Source: Penaeus vannamei (Eukaryota; Arthropoda; Malacostraca; Decapoda; Penaeidae). From it: a stretch of 25,000 bases of DNA. Under the pieces are notes generated by a model. It was given only the letters and a program-made list of their open reading frames with translations. It had not been told where the DNA came from and did no database searches. The position numbers and the translations under genes were made by a program. Positions 12,594 through 24,620 of this stretch are shown here, one piece after another. How positions within the stretch are numbered: position 1 is the stretch's first letter; every line of letters starts with the position of its first letter. The stretch covers positions 15,955,705 through 15,980,704 of the forward strand of contig NC_091561.1 in the NCBI RefSeq assembly GCF_042767895.1, read 5' to 3'.

Positions 12594-13426
12594 ATATTTT
12601 ACTACTAGGACGACAAACTCAATATTCTCCGTAGAGTTCAACTCATGTATTTCTCGTACTGCATACAGTGACACTTTCTGTTGAAGCTGAGACTAGTATA
12701 AGCGTTTCCAATAAACATTTGTCTTGCAGATGGCGCCATAAATTTGTATTTATTCCCATCCTATATCTCTATATTGAAATGCTCGTGAAAATAAACTTTA
12801 CTATTATTATTATTATTTTTTTTTATTGTATCTCAAAGTGGCTATGGTAATGCTCTGGAAAGTTCATAGAAGAAGAGGAGCTCAGGTCGTATCTTTCATC
12901 TCTTACTCTTACCGCTGTTATCAGATCACATAACGAAGTAACGTTATTACTCTCACAAATCGATTTAACTCGGACGAAAATAATCAGTTAACGAAGATTT
13001 TATATTTTGAAGTGTCTAGCAGAGGACCCTAATTTGATTCAGATTAAGGCAACTAATTATCTAATGAACAGGTGGATTGTACCAAGGAAAAAAAATAGCT
13101 TCAGGTACCTCATTTGTTTCTTGTTCTGTTTTCATAATAAGCAAATGAGAGATGTTCTTTATTTATTATCTTATATATAAAACAATTTGATGGTTTTGAT
13201 ATAATGCTTGTTTCTAAGATACTTGATAAAGATTAAATTTAAACGTAGTTAGATTTGGCTTATCAGTTTTCCGATTCATTTTTCAACGTTTTTAAAGGTT
13301 TGTGTATTAGAATACCTGATTGTTTAGAAATACCGATAAAAGTTTGGCATGTTTATTTATAACATTTAACACTCAATGCATAGCAAAACGTTACATAGCG
13401 TTCACATAGTGGAATTAATAATAATG

Positions 13427-13500
<74 letters not shown>

Positions 13501-13560
13501 GATTGTAGTAGGATAACAGGGTTACAAGAACAAATTGTCGTTTAAGGTCAATGGGAAACA
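12594..13560. other. Spacer between tRNA-Asp 3 and 3' end of gene 5
   Basis: Start is closely related to 15393, 19515 and 22602 (GTGACACTTTCTGTTGAA, GAGACTAGTATAA). The conserved GGTGATAGCAGCT block is deleted here. A TA tract lies at 13431-13490. Minus-strand AATAAA lies at 13352-13357. No gene was seen. Confidence 0.6.
13431..13500. repeat. (TA)n(TG)n microsatellite in 3' flank of gene 5
   Basis: Lies just before AGTAGGATAACAGG, the same place occupied by CA or TA/GT tracts in the 3' flanks of genes 6, 7 and 8. Confidence 0.95.
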
Positions 13561-13849
13561 TTACTGAGGTTGGCCATAGTGACGAGGAGGTGCATCTTGT
13601 CCCGGGCTTGATGACTGACGCTGCTCTTCGCGGGCGCGAGCTTCGAGTTCAAGTCGACCACGTTCTATCTGTTCGAGGGCGTGGGTGGGGATTGGGTGGG
13701 GGAATGCAGGGGCGACGGGCAGGAAGGACGACTGAGGTTGGTAACCGTTAAGATCGGCGACGAACTGGAGATCGAAGACTTGGCCATCTGGGAAGGTGAA
13801 ACTGAAAGGAAACCATAGCTTGATTATATATATATATATATATATATAT

Positions 13850-13918
<69 letters not shown>

Positions 13919-14379
13919 GAGAGAGAGAGATTCATATTTACACACACACAGAGACGACTTTTACATTCATTGTCGTTTAAAGGCCTTGTGTTTACGAAGC
14001 AGGTTTACACATTTCTGTTTCAGTGTAAAATTATGAAGTCCCCTGCTGGACGCCACCTGGACCGCCAGACTCGTTTCTGACGATGCCATCTCCAGTCTCC
14101 ACGTCAAAGCTGTAGGTGCCGTCAGCGGCAGGATGGACTCGCTCGTCGCGGATGATGGGGATCTGCTGGACGGGCGAGGATGTGTGTGGTGCAGGGGCGT
14201 CGTAGGAGAGGGACGGTCTCTCAGCCACAGCCAACAGCAAGGACAGGATCAGCTGGAACGTTCATATATGTGACTGAGTATATTTTTTACCCTCCTGTTA
14301 TTATAGTACTACTTACTAATACTTATGGCGCTTGACATGGAGACAGAATGCTCTGAATACACAGACTTACTGTCTTCAT
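13561..14379 (-). pseudogene. Cuticle protein 5, RR-1-like, exon 2 splice donor deleted
   Basis: Exon 1 (14371-14379, ATG AAG ACA/GTAAGT), exon 2 (upper end 14252) and exon 3 (13561-13801, intact from the TTTCAG acceptor to TAA) can all be recognised. At the 3' end of exon 2 the other copies read CAGGGGACTGTGAG/GTTAGT; here the sequence goes from CAGGGGACT straight into TCATAATTTTACAC. A deletion of 22-24 bases removed the last exon bases and the whole donor. Unspliced reading stops at TAA (14031-14033), giving about 76 residues: signal peptide plus the first half of the RR domain, without SFTFPDGQ onward. The signal peptide is also two residues shorter (MKT LILSLLLAVA). Exon 3 remains open and conserved, so the loss is recent or the exon is refreshed by conversion. 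Promoter and poly(A) signal look intact. Confidence 0.82.
13825..13930. repeat. (TA)n(GATA)n(GA)n compound microsatellite in intron 2 of gene 5
   Basis: TA to about 13850, GATA to about 13880, then GA to about 13930 with one interruption. It is at the intron 2 position that carries TA or CA/TA tracts in other copies. Confidence 0.95.
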
Positions 14380-14417
14380 GTTGATAGGATTGATGTACTT
14401 CTACCGGAGACTGCAAG

Positions 14418-14484
14418 AAGTGATGCTGGTTCGCAGGCCAGACGCCTTTATATACCCATGAGAGAGAGGAAATGCAGGTCGCGA
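14418..14484 (-). promoter_or_regulatory. Core promoter of cuticle gene 5
   Basis: Minus-strand TCGCGACCTGCATTTCCTCT, TATATAAAGG (14445-14454), GCGAACCAGCATCACTT. Retained although the gene's donor is lost, so a transcript may still be made. Confidence 0.75.
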
Positions 14485-14705
14485 GAAAACCATTTCCCTC
14501 TTAAGCGCTATGTGTAAACAGTGAGTTTATATATATACATAAATGTAGATATTAAATATGTATGAATGTGCTTGAGTGTATTTAAACGTATACACAAACG
14601 TTTATGGATGTGCTCACCAAAATATACACAAACACACATATATATATATTTATATGTGCGTAGCATTTAGTACAAACCTGTTTTTAATAATATATCAATA
14701 TATAT

Positions 14706-14817
<112 letters not shown>

Positions 14818-14899
14818 TTGTGCGCGTTTGCGTACCTATGTGTGACAGACTTCCTTTTTTGATTCATTATATACATATGTATATTGCTTGAATCCAATC

Positions 14900-14964
14900 T
14901 TTGGCAGTAAAGTTATTTCTTCCTGTCACGCGGGAGACTGGGATTCGATTGCTCGCTTAGGAAT
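14900..14964 (+). pseudogene. tRNA-Asp relic with anticodon loop retained
   Basis: CCTGTCACGCGGGAGACTGG (14922-14941) and GATTCGATT keep the anticodon loop, variable region and T loop. The 5' part (TTGGCAGTAAAGTTATTTCT) is a decayed version of the D arm, and the 3' acceptor strand is unrecognisable (GCTCGCTTAGGAA). It cannot form the cloverleaf. Confidence 0.8.
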
Positions 14965-15320
14965 AATTCCAATGCTTGCCAGGTAAGACATGTATATATT
15001 ATTTCAATATAAATATATGTATAGACACATACACATATATATGTATATAGATGTGTCTGTATTTGTGTGTTACACAGCTTGTGAAATATCAATAAATGTC
15101 CATCATCTAATATATGAGTCTAAAGGAGTTAAGATACTAGAGCAGGTACAAGAACATCCAAATGTAAGTTATTCATTCATTTAGTGCTTGTGACAATTTA
15201 CCTCATTTGGCACTCCCTCAGTTAGGATTAACAAAGTGTTTCTGATCAATATGTGAAAAAAAAACTTATCAATTAAGTATATCCTGATTTAATACTAATT
15301 TCTCCACGGATTCATTATAT

Positions 15321-15392
15321 TCCTCGGTAGTATAGTGGTTAGTATCCCCGCCTGTCACGCGGGAGACCGGGGTTCGATTCCCCGCCGGGGAG
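15321..15392 (+). tRNA. tRNA-Asp (anticodon GUC), copy 4
   Basis: All 72 bases match copies 1 and 3. TTTT follows within four bases of the 3' end. Confidence 0.95.
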
Positions 15393-16229
15393 ATATTTTA
15401 CTACTAGGACGGCGAACTCAACATTTCTCCGTAAAGTTCAACACAGGTATTTCTCGTACTGCATACGGTGACACTTTCTGTTGAACTTGAGACTAGTATA
15501 ACTGTTTCAAAATAAATATTTGCATTGCAAGCGGCGCTATAAATTATTTTTTATTACCACATCCCATATCTTTATATTCATATGCTCATGAAAATAATCT
15601 TTTAAAAATCTTTTATCTTATCTCAAAGTGGTTATGGTAATTCTTAGGAAATGTTTATAAAAGTTAGTATCTAGATATTCTTATAAACCTGATGTGACTG
15701 GAAAAGGACACCAACTGAATTCAGATTAACTTAAATATTTATTGTTATCTAATGAACAGGTGGATTGTATCAAGGAAAAAAAAGAATAGCTTCAGGTACC
15801 TCTTATTTTTCTTTTTTTGCATTACAAGTAATTGAAAGATGCTCTATATTCATTATCTTGTATATATAACAATTTAATGGTTACGATATAATGCTTGTTT
15901 CTAATATACTTAATAGATAAGATTTTAAATGTGGTTAAATTTGGCTCATCAGTTTGGTTCGGTGATAGCAGCTACCAATGTCTTATCCGAAAACCGAAAT
16001 ATGTATGTTACATATATTGTATACGTTGATACGCAAAGCCAAATGTGAAAAGAGATCATTCTTTTATTGATTATATTTTTATTCTTTATTTTATTTATCT
16101 ATTTCTCATTTTTTAAAAGGTGTATTAGGATACCTAATTGTTTAGAAATACCGACAGAAGTTTGACATATTTATAACTTATATAACACTCAATAGAAAAA
16201 CGTTACATAGTGTTCACAGAACGGGGTGA

Positions 16230-16287
<58 letters not shown>

Positions 16288-16339
16288 CGGAGTAGGATAA
16301 CAGGGTAATAAAAACATGCTGAAGAGCAGTAGGAAAACA
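15393..16339. other. Spacer between tRNA-Asp 4 and 3' end of gene 6
   Basis: Homologous to the other tRNA-to-gene spacers. The conserved GGTTCGGTGATAGCAGCT block lies near 15955-15974. A CA tract lies at 16211-16284. The AATAAA used by neighbours is altered here (ATATTTATAAC at 16157); the next minus-strand AATAAA is near 16085-16090. No gene was seen. Confidence 0.6.
16211..16284. repeat. (CA)n microsatellite in 3' flank of gene 6
   Basis: About 74 bases of CA, just before the shared GGAGTAGGATAACAGGGTAA sequence. Confidence 0.95.
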
Positions 16340-17195
<856 letters not shown>

Positions 17196-17233
17196 GTTGA
17201 TAGTATTGATGTACTTCTACCGGAGACTGCAAG

Positions 17234-17298
17234 AAGTGATGCTGGTTCGCAGGCCAGACGCCTTTATATACCCTTGAGAGAGGAAATGTAGGTCGCGA
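17234..17298 (-). promoter_or_regulatory. Core promoter of cuticle gene 6
   Basis: Minus-strand TCGCGACCTACATTTCCTCT, TATATAAAGG (17261-17270), GCGAACCAGCATCACTT with initiator at 17234-17240. Confidence 0.8.
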
Positions 17299-18230
17299 GA
17301 AAACCATTTCTCTCTTAAGCGCTGACTCTGTGTAAACAGTGAGTTTATATATATACATAAAGGTAGATATTAAATATGTATAAACGTGTTTGTGTGTGTG
17401 CTTAAACATATACACATACGTTTATGCATGTGCTCACCAAAACATACACAAACACATATATATGTATCTATATGTGCGTAGCACTTGGTACAAACCTTTT
17501 TTTAATCTATCAATATATCAAGACTTCCTTTTTTGATTCATTATATACATTATGTATATTGCCTGAATCCAATTTTTGGCAGTAAAGTTATTTCTTCCTG
17601 TCACGCGGGAGACTGGGATTTGATTGCTCACTTAGGAATAATTCCAATGCTTGCCAGGTAAGACATGTATTTATTATTTCAATATAAATATATGTATATA
17701 CACATACACACATATATGTACATAGATGTGTTTGTATTTGTGTGTTACACAGCTTGTGAAATATCAATAAATGTCCATCATCTAATATATGAGTCTAGAG
17801 GAATTAAGATACTAGAGCAGGTACAAGAATATCCAAATGTAAGTTATTCTTTCATTTAGTGCTTGTGACAATTTATCTCATTCAGCCTTTTTTAATTTAA
17901 CGTTTCTAGCATATATGTAATACCTAGAGATTGCAACGAATATAGATGAATATTTGAGTCATATTTTCTTTTTCTTTTCTTTTTTTTTGTGAAAGACAAA
18001 TAATTTATAATTTAATTTGTTTGTCTTTTATTATGGAAAAACACAATTCACCCATTTTCTTTGTGAGCTTGTTTCATTAAATCTGAGTTATATTTGCTCA
18101 TTTTAACGTAGGAATAGAAAAAGAAGTAAACATTTGGCACGCCTTCAGTTAAGATTAACCAAATGTTTCTGATCAATAGGTATGTGATTTTTTTTTTTTT
18201 TTATCAATTAAGTACATCCTGATTTAATAC
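17299..18230. other. Spacer between gene 6 promoter and the inserted element
   Basis: Matches 14485-15300 and 21401-22510 piece by piece. It has lost the TA tract present in those units and contains the tRNA relic at 17576-17640. The block CTAGAGATTGCAACGAATAT recurs here (about 17922-17941). Ends at GATTTAATAC, where the insertion begins. No gene was seen. Confidence 0.6.
17576..17640 (+). pseudogene. tRNA-Asp relic with anticodon loop retained
   Basis: CCTGTCACGCGGGAGACTGG at 17597-17616 followed by GATTTGATTGCTCACTTAGG. Nearly identical to the relic at 14900-14964, with one more change in the T loop. Confidence 0.8.
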
Positions 18231-18923
18231 TCCGTATTATTGGAAAAAGGCGTCAACATTGAATCGACGAAAACTAACCTCATAGCATTGAAGATATATA
18301 ATTAACAATCACTTTTCCTTAAATAAACTTGTCTCGGAAATTAATATTAACGAAGTTATTTAATTTTTAAAATAAATAAAAATTATTATAAAACGAGGTG
18401 GGATTTACACGGGAGCTGCGGGAATACTGACCAAATTCTTCACTGCGCATGCGCGTGGTCTCTCGTACACGTACTGTTCTTGTTATCTCGCCTGTGACGG
18501 TCAGTGTCACGATTTCATTGGTCAATTGTTTGGCGGTTAATTTAATAGCCAATGGGGAAAGAATTCACGAGGGAAACAGCCAATGAATAAACATTAGCTA
18601 AAATAGAAGCTATGAAATTCAATTTTCAAATTAGTCTCGCAATGACTTCTGTGTGTTTAGGATGTGGTATGAAACCATTCCAATTTATAAAAAGTTATTT
18701 TGAGCTTGAAACTATTACGTGAATACGGAGTTCTACCCTCTGAAATGCCCTGCGATCGGCCGTCGCGTCGCTGGTGCTCACGCAGACCTCTTCAGCGCTT
18801 CCGCTCCCGCAAGCCGCTCCATTGATATGACGACCCTCACCCCGGCCCCTCCACTGTATAGGTATGTTTTAGGTTTATTTTCCCTGAAGTGACTAAATGT
18901 ACGGTGCTTCGAATGCGTACGAA

Positions 18924-19158
18924 CGGCATGTGGAAGCGCCCAATGCCGACTTTGTCCGACGCTCTCTCCTGCCGTGAATACTTGGAGGATTCTTTGTTTT
19001 ACTGGGCGGGGGTAGGGGGGCGGCAGCCCCATGCAGTGTAATTTTCGTAACTACCGACATGCGGGACCACCCGATGCCGAGTCTGTCCGACGCTTTCTCC
19101 TGCCGTGAATACTTGGAGGATTCTTTGTTTTTCTGGGCGGGGGTTGGCGGCAGCCCCC
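18924..19158. repeat. GC-rich internal tandem duplication, ~130-bp period
   Basis: Two copies (about 18924-19030 and 19055-19158) share TGCCGTGAATACTTGGAGGA and TTCTTTGTTTT, CTGGGCGGGGGT and GGCGGCAGCCCC, plus TGTCCGACGC before these. Copies differ at several bases. The composition is much richer in GC than everything around it except the cuticle exons. Confidence 0.8.
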
Positions 19159-19169
19159 CATGGGTGGTT

Positions 19170-19190
19170 GCAGGGGGCACAGCCCCCTGC
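19170..19190. other. Perfect hairpin, 9-bp stem and 3-base loop
   Basis: GCAGGGGGC-ACA-GCCCCCTGC follows the second internal repeat directly. Perfectly self-complementary and very GC-rich, so likely to form a stable stem in single-stranded DNA or RNA. Function unknown. Confidence 0.75.
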
Positions 19191-19442
19191 ATTAAACAAT
19201 ATTGTGACTAAATCGGTACTGTGATTACAGCAGAGAACGAGAATTCCATAGTGCACATGCAGTATATCAAGAGTAGCGCAACTCTGGTATGGAAAAGACT
19301 ATCTAGCTATTTCCGATGCATATGAACACCAGAATCAACCGAACCAAAACAATAGAAATCGAACGAATCTAGTTTCGTCCCGAAAAGTGTTGTTGACGTC
19401 TTTTTCCGAATTTACCCAAATTTCTCCACCAAGGTTTTATAT

Positions 19443-19514
19443 TCCTCGGTAGTATAGTGGTTAGTATCCCCGCCTGTCACGCGGGAGACCGGGGTTCGAT
19501 TCCCCGCCAGGGAG
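19443..19514 (+). tRNA. tRNA-Asp (anticodon GUC), copy 5, acceptor-stem mismatch
   Basis: Identical to copy 1 except that the 3' acceptor strand reads CCAGGGA instead of CCGGGGA (G68 to A). This makes a C-A mismatch at pair 5-68, next to the existing T-G wobble at 4-69. Anticodon arm, boxes and TTTT terminator are intact. It may be transcribed but the stem is weakened. It lies just after the inserted element. Confidence 0.85.
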
Positions 19515-20503
<989 letters not shown>

Positions 20504-20762
20504 CTACTGAGGTTGGCCATAGTGGCGAGCAGGTGCAGCTTGTCCCTGGCTTGATGACTGACGCTGCTCTTCGCGGGCGCGAGCTTCGAGTTCAAGTCGA
20601 CCACGTTCGATCTGCTCGAGGGCGTGGGCGGGGATAGGGTGAGGGAATGCAGGGGCGACGGGCAGGAAGGACGACTGAGGTTGGTAACCGTTAAGATCGG
20701 CGACGAACTGGAGATCGAAGACTTGGCCATCTGGGAAGGTGAAGCTGAAAGGAAACCATAGC

Positions 20763-20851
<89 letters not shown>

Positions 20852-21297
20852 CACACAGAGACGACTTTTACATTTATTGTCGTTTAAAGGCCTTACTCTT
20901 ATCTCTTTCAGTGTAAAATTATGAAGAGCGAATGTGAACTAACCTCACAGTCCCCTGCTGAGCGCCACCTGGACCGCCAGACTCGTGCCTGACGATGCCA
21001 TCCCCAGTCTCCACGTCAAAGCTGTAGGTGCCGTCAGCGGCAGGATGGACTCGCTCGTCGCGGATGATGGGGATCTGCTGGACGGGCGAGGATACGTGTG
21101 GTGCAGGGGCGTCGTAGGAGAGGGACGGTCTCTCAGCCACAGCCACAGCCACCAGCAAGGACAGAATCAGCTGGAACGTTTATATATGTGACTGAGTATT
21201 TTTTACCTTCCTGTTATTATAGTACTACTTACTAAAAACTTTATGACGTTTGACATGGAAACAAAATGCTCTGAATACACAGACTTACTGTCTTCAT
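20504..21297 (-). CDS. Cuticle protein 7, RR-1-like chitin-binding (exons 21289-21297, 20944-21170, 20504-20744)
   Basis: Intact 158-residue copy ending in TAG. Exon 1 is ATG AAG ACA/GTAAGT; exon 2 follows TTCCAG and ends GTGAG/GTTAGT; exon 3 follows TTTCAG. Signal peptide MKT LILSLLVAVAVA, mature start ERPSLSYDAPAPHVSS with Val where most copies have Thr (shared with copy 8). The RR region is the consensus form: SFTFPDGQVFDLQFVADLNG, then YQPQSSFLPVAP. The Arg/Glu-rich tail and HYGQPQ end are intact. Its exon 2 border still carries the AGCGAATGTGAACTAACCTC stretch that gene 5 has lost, which makes it the best reference for that deletion. Confidence 0.9.
20766..20848. repeat. (TA)n microsatellite in intron 2 of gene 7
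   Basis: About 83 bases of pure TA, ending about 21 bases from the exon 3 acceptor on the transcript strand. Confidence 0.95.
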
Positions 21298-21335
21298 GTT
21301 GATAATATTGATGTACTTCTACCGGAGACTGCAAG

Positions 21336-21400
21336 AAGTGATGCTGGTTCGCAGGCCAGACGCCTTTATATACCCTTGAGAGAGGAAATGTAGGTCGCGA
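21336..21400 (-). promoter_or_regulatory. Core promoter of cuticle gene 7
   Basis: Minus-strand TCGCGACCTACATTTCCTCT (21381-21400), TATATAAAGG (21363-21372), GCGAACCAGCATCACTT with initiator at 21336-21342. Confidence 0.8.
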
Positions 21401-21443
21401 GAAGACCATTTCCCTCTTAAGCGCTGACTATGTGTAAACAGTG

Positions 21444-21448
<5 letters not shown>

Positions 21449-21509
<61 letters not shown>

Positions 21510-21510
21510 T
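21449..21510. repeat. (TA)n microsatellite upstream of gene 7 promoter
   Basis: Near-perfect TA about 50 bases upstream of the promoter block. Gene 4 has a similar tract at the same place; genes 5 and 6 have only TATATATA there. Confidence 0.95.
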
Positions 21511-21689
21511 ATAGATATTACATATGTATAAACGTGTTTGTGTGTGTGCTTAAACATATACACATACGTTTATGCATGTGCTCACCCAAACATACACAAA
21601 CACATATATATGTATCTATATTTGCGTAGCATTTAGTACAAACCTGTTTTTAATAATCTATCAATATATATTAACACACACACATATAC

Positions 21690-21691
<2 letters not shown>

Positions 21692-21769
<78 letters not shown>
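21692..21769. repeat. (TA)n microsatellite
   Basis: Pure TA of about 78 bases, preceded by a short CACACACATA remnant of the CA tract seen in the unit at 14706. Confidence 0.95.
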
Positions 21770-21770
<1 letters not shown>

Positions 21771-21855
21771 GCGTGCGCGTTTGCGTCCCTATGTGTGTAC
21801 AGACTTTCTTTTTTGATTCATTACGTACATATATATATTGCTTGAATGCAATATT

Positions 21856-21916
21856 TGGCAGTTAAGTTATTTCTTCCTGTCGCGCAGGAGATTGGGATTC
21901 GATTGCCCGCTTAAGA
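21856..21916 (+). pseudogene. tRNA-Asp relic
   Basis: CCTGTCGCGCAGGAGATTGG and GATTCGATTGCCCGCTTAAG. More decayed than the relics at 14900 and 17576, with the anticodon loop changed (CTGTCGC). Confidence 0.75.
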
Positions 21917-22538
21917 ATAATTCCAGTGCTTACCAGATAAGACATGTATGTATTATTTCAACATAAATATATGTATAGACACATACACATATATATGTGT
22001 ATAGATGTGTTTGTATTTGTGTGTCACACAGCTTGTGAAAGATCAATAAGTGTCCGTCATCTAATATAAGAGTCTAGAGGAGTTAAGATACTAGAGCAGG
22101 TACAAGAATATCCAAATGTAAGTTATTAATTCATTTAGTGCTTGTGACAATTTATCTCATTCAGTCTTTTTTTATTTTAAGTTTCTAGCATTTATGTAAT
22201 ACCTAGAGATTGCAACAAATATAAATGGAATATAAATAAATATTTGAGTCATATTTATTTGTGTGTGTGTGTGTGTGTGTGAAAGACAAATAATTTATCA
22301 TTTAATTTGTTCGTCTTTCATTATGGAAAAACACAATTCACCAATTTCCTTTGTGCGCTTGTTTCATTACATATAAGAGTTCTGTTTGCTTATTTTAGCG
22401 TAGGAATAGAAAAAGAAGTAAACAGCTAGCACGCCCTTAGGGCTAAAATGTTTCTGATCAATAGGTATGTGAAAAAAAAACTTTTCTCAATTAAGTATAT
22501 CCTGATTTAATACTAATTTCTCCACCAATCCATTATAT

Positions 22539-22601
22539 TCCTCGGTAGTATAGTGGTTAGTATCCCCGCCTGTCACCGGGGTTCGATTCCCCGCCGGGGA
22601 G
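22539..22601 (+). pseudogene. tRNA-Asp pseudogene, 9-nt deletion in anticodon arm
   Basis: Both ends match the 72-base tRNA-Asp exactly, but CACGCGGGAGACCGGGG is reduced to CACCGGGG. The lost nine bases include the 3' strand of the anticodon stem and the variable region, leaving 63 bases. A box, B box and TTTT terminator remain, so it may still be transcribed. CCCCG-CCTGTCAC-CGGGG could form an alternative stem by borrowing the T-arm strand, which would leave no T arm. Not expected to work as a tRNA. Confidence 0.9.
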
Positions 22602-23734
<1,133 letters not shown>

Positions 23735-24001
23735 CTACTGAGGTTGGCCGTAGTGGCGAGCGGGTGCAGCTTGTCCTTGGCTTGATGACTGACGCTGCTC
23801 TTCACGGGCGCGAGCTTCAAGTTCAAGTCGACCACGTTCGATCTGCTCGAGGGCGTGGGCGGGGATTGGGTGGGGGAATGCAGGGGCGACGGGCAGGAAG
23901 GACGACTGAGGTTGGTAACCGTTAAGATCGGCGACGAACTGGAGATCGAATACTTGGCCATCTGGGAAGATGAAGCTGAAAGGAAACCATAGTTTGATGT
24001 A

Positions 24002-24088
<87 letters not shown>

Positions 24089-24517
24089 TATATATGTATA
24101 ATACATATGTACACATTGCTAATTCAATGTAAAATTTTGAGTGAAAGAACTAACCTCACGGTTCCCTGTTGAACGCCACCTGGACCGCCAGACTCGTGCC
24201 TGACGATGCCATCCCCAGTCTCCACGTCAAAGCTGTAGGTGCCGTCAGCGGCAGGATGGACTCGCTCGTCGCGGATGATGGGGATCTGCTGGACGGGCGA
24301 GGATACGTGTGGTGCAGGGGCGTCGTAGGAGAGGGACGGTCTCTCAGCCGCAGCCACAACCACCATCAAGGACAGAATCATCTGGAACGTTCATATATTA
24401 GTAAATATTCTCGACCTTGACAATTTTATGCTATTGTATAGAACTTATTATTTACTAAAACTTTATGACGTTTGATAATGGAGCTAGAGTGTTAAGACAC
24501 AGACTTACTGCCTTCAT
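23735..24517 (-). CDS. Cuticle protein 8, RR-1-like chitin-binding (exons 24509-24517, 24155-24381, 23735-23975)
   Basis: Intact 158-residue copy ending in TAG. Exon 1 is ATG AAG GCA (Met-Lys-Ala, as in copy 4). Exon 2 begins ATG after TTCCAG instead of CTG, giving signal peptide MKA MILSLMVVVAAA. This second in-frame Met is not the start: the conserved leader and exon 1 upstream are intact. Mature start is ERPSLSYDAPAPHVSS. SFIFPDGQVFDLQ carries the Thr to Ile change also seen in copy 6; the Arg/Glu-rich stretch and HYGQPQ end are standard. The mixture of copy 4-like 5' features and copy 6- and 7-like features elsewhere suggests sequence exchange within the array. Intron 2 has a long TA tract. 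Confidence 0.9.
24004..24085. repeat. (TA)n microsatellite in intron 2 of gene 8
   Basis: About 82 bases of TA, ending about 28 bases from the exon 3 acceptor on the transcript strand; it fills most of the intron. Confidence 0.95.
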
Positions 24518-24555
24518 GTTGATACTATTGATGTACTTCTAGTGGAGACTGCAAG

Positions 24556-24620
24556 AAGTGATGCTGGTTCGCAGGTCAGGCGCCTTTATATACCCAACAG
24601 AGGGGAAATGTAGGTCGCGA
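24556..24620 (-). promoter_or_regulatory. Core promoter of cuticle gene 8
   Basis: Minus-strand TCGCGACCTACATTTCCCCT, TATATAAAGG (24583-24592), GCGAACCAGCATCACTT with initiator at 24556-24562. Confidence 0.8.

Larger units (their letters stand above)
18231..19417. mobile_element. Inserted ~1.19-kb element with imperfect terminal inverted repeats
   Basis: Units 4 and 6 read GATTTAATACTAATTTCTCC without a break; in this unit GATTTAATAC is separated from AAATTTCTCC by about 1.19 kb. Near the left end GGAAAAAGGCGTCAACA (18242-18258) is mirrored near the right end as TGTTGACGTCTTTTTCC (19391-19407), one mismatch in 17, with weaker matching further out (GTATTATT against GTAAATTC). CGACGAAA and TTTCGTCC extend the pairing inward. 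I see no transposase reading frame and no clear target duplication. The interior has a GC-rich duplicated segment foreign to the surrounding AT-rich spacer. Best reading is a non-autonomous DNA transposon; superfamily not assigned. Confidence 0.65.
21401..22538. other. Spacer between gene 7 promoter and the sixth tRNA locus
   Basis: Contains TA tracts at 21449-21510 and 21692-21769, the tRNA relic at 21856-21916, a short GT tract at 22260-22281, and the recurring blocks CTAGAGATTGCAACAAATAT and TCCTGATTTAATACTAATTT. This is the uninterrupted counterpart of the transposon insertion site. No protein gene was seen. Confidence 0.6.

Noticed and set aside
14371..14379. Gene 5 as a fully working gene with a shifted donor
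   Set aside because: No GT donor lies between the deletion point and the in-frame TAA at 14031-14033, so no in-frame junction to exon 3 is available downstream; a donor inside exon 2 would delete RR-domain residues.
14900..14964. tRNA relics read as tRNA-derived SINEs
   Set aside because: Only one relic per unit, at the same site, always near an intact copy of the same tRNA and with no poly(A) tail or SINE body seen. Tandem duplication is the simpler explanation, though a genome search could change this.
16293..16309. TAGGATAACAGGGTAAT, one base short of the I-SceI homing endonuclease site
   Set aside because: The matching position in other units varies (GATAACAGG, GATAACTAG, GATAACAGCG), there is no homing endonuclease or intron here, and a near match can arise by chance.
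18367..19256. Open frames in the inserted element as a transposase or host gene
   Set aside because: All are under about 100 residues, overlap on one strand in several frames, follow the internal GC-rich duplication and show no recognisable catalytic motif.
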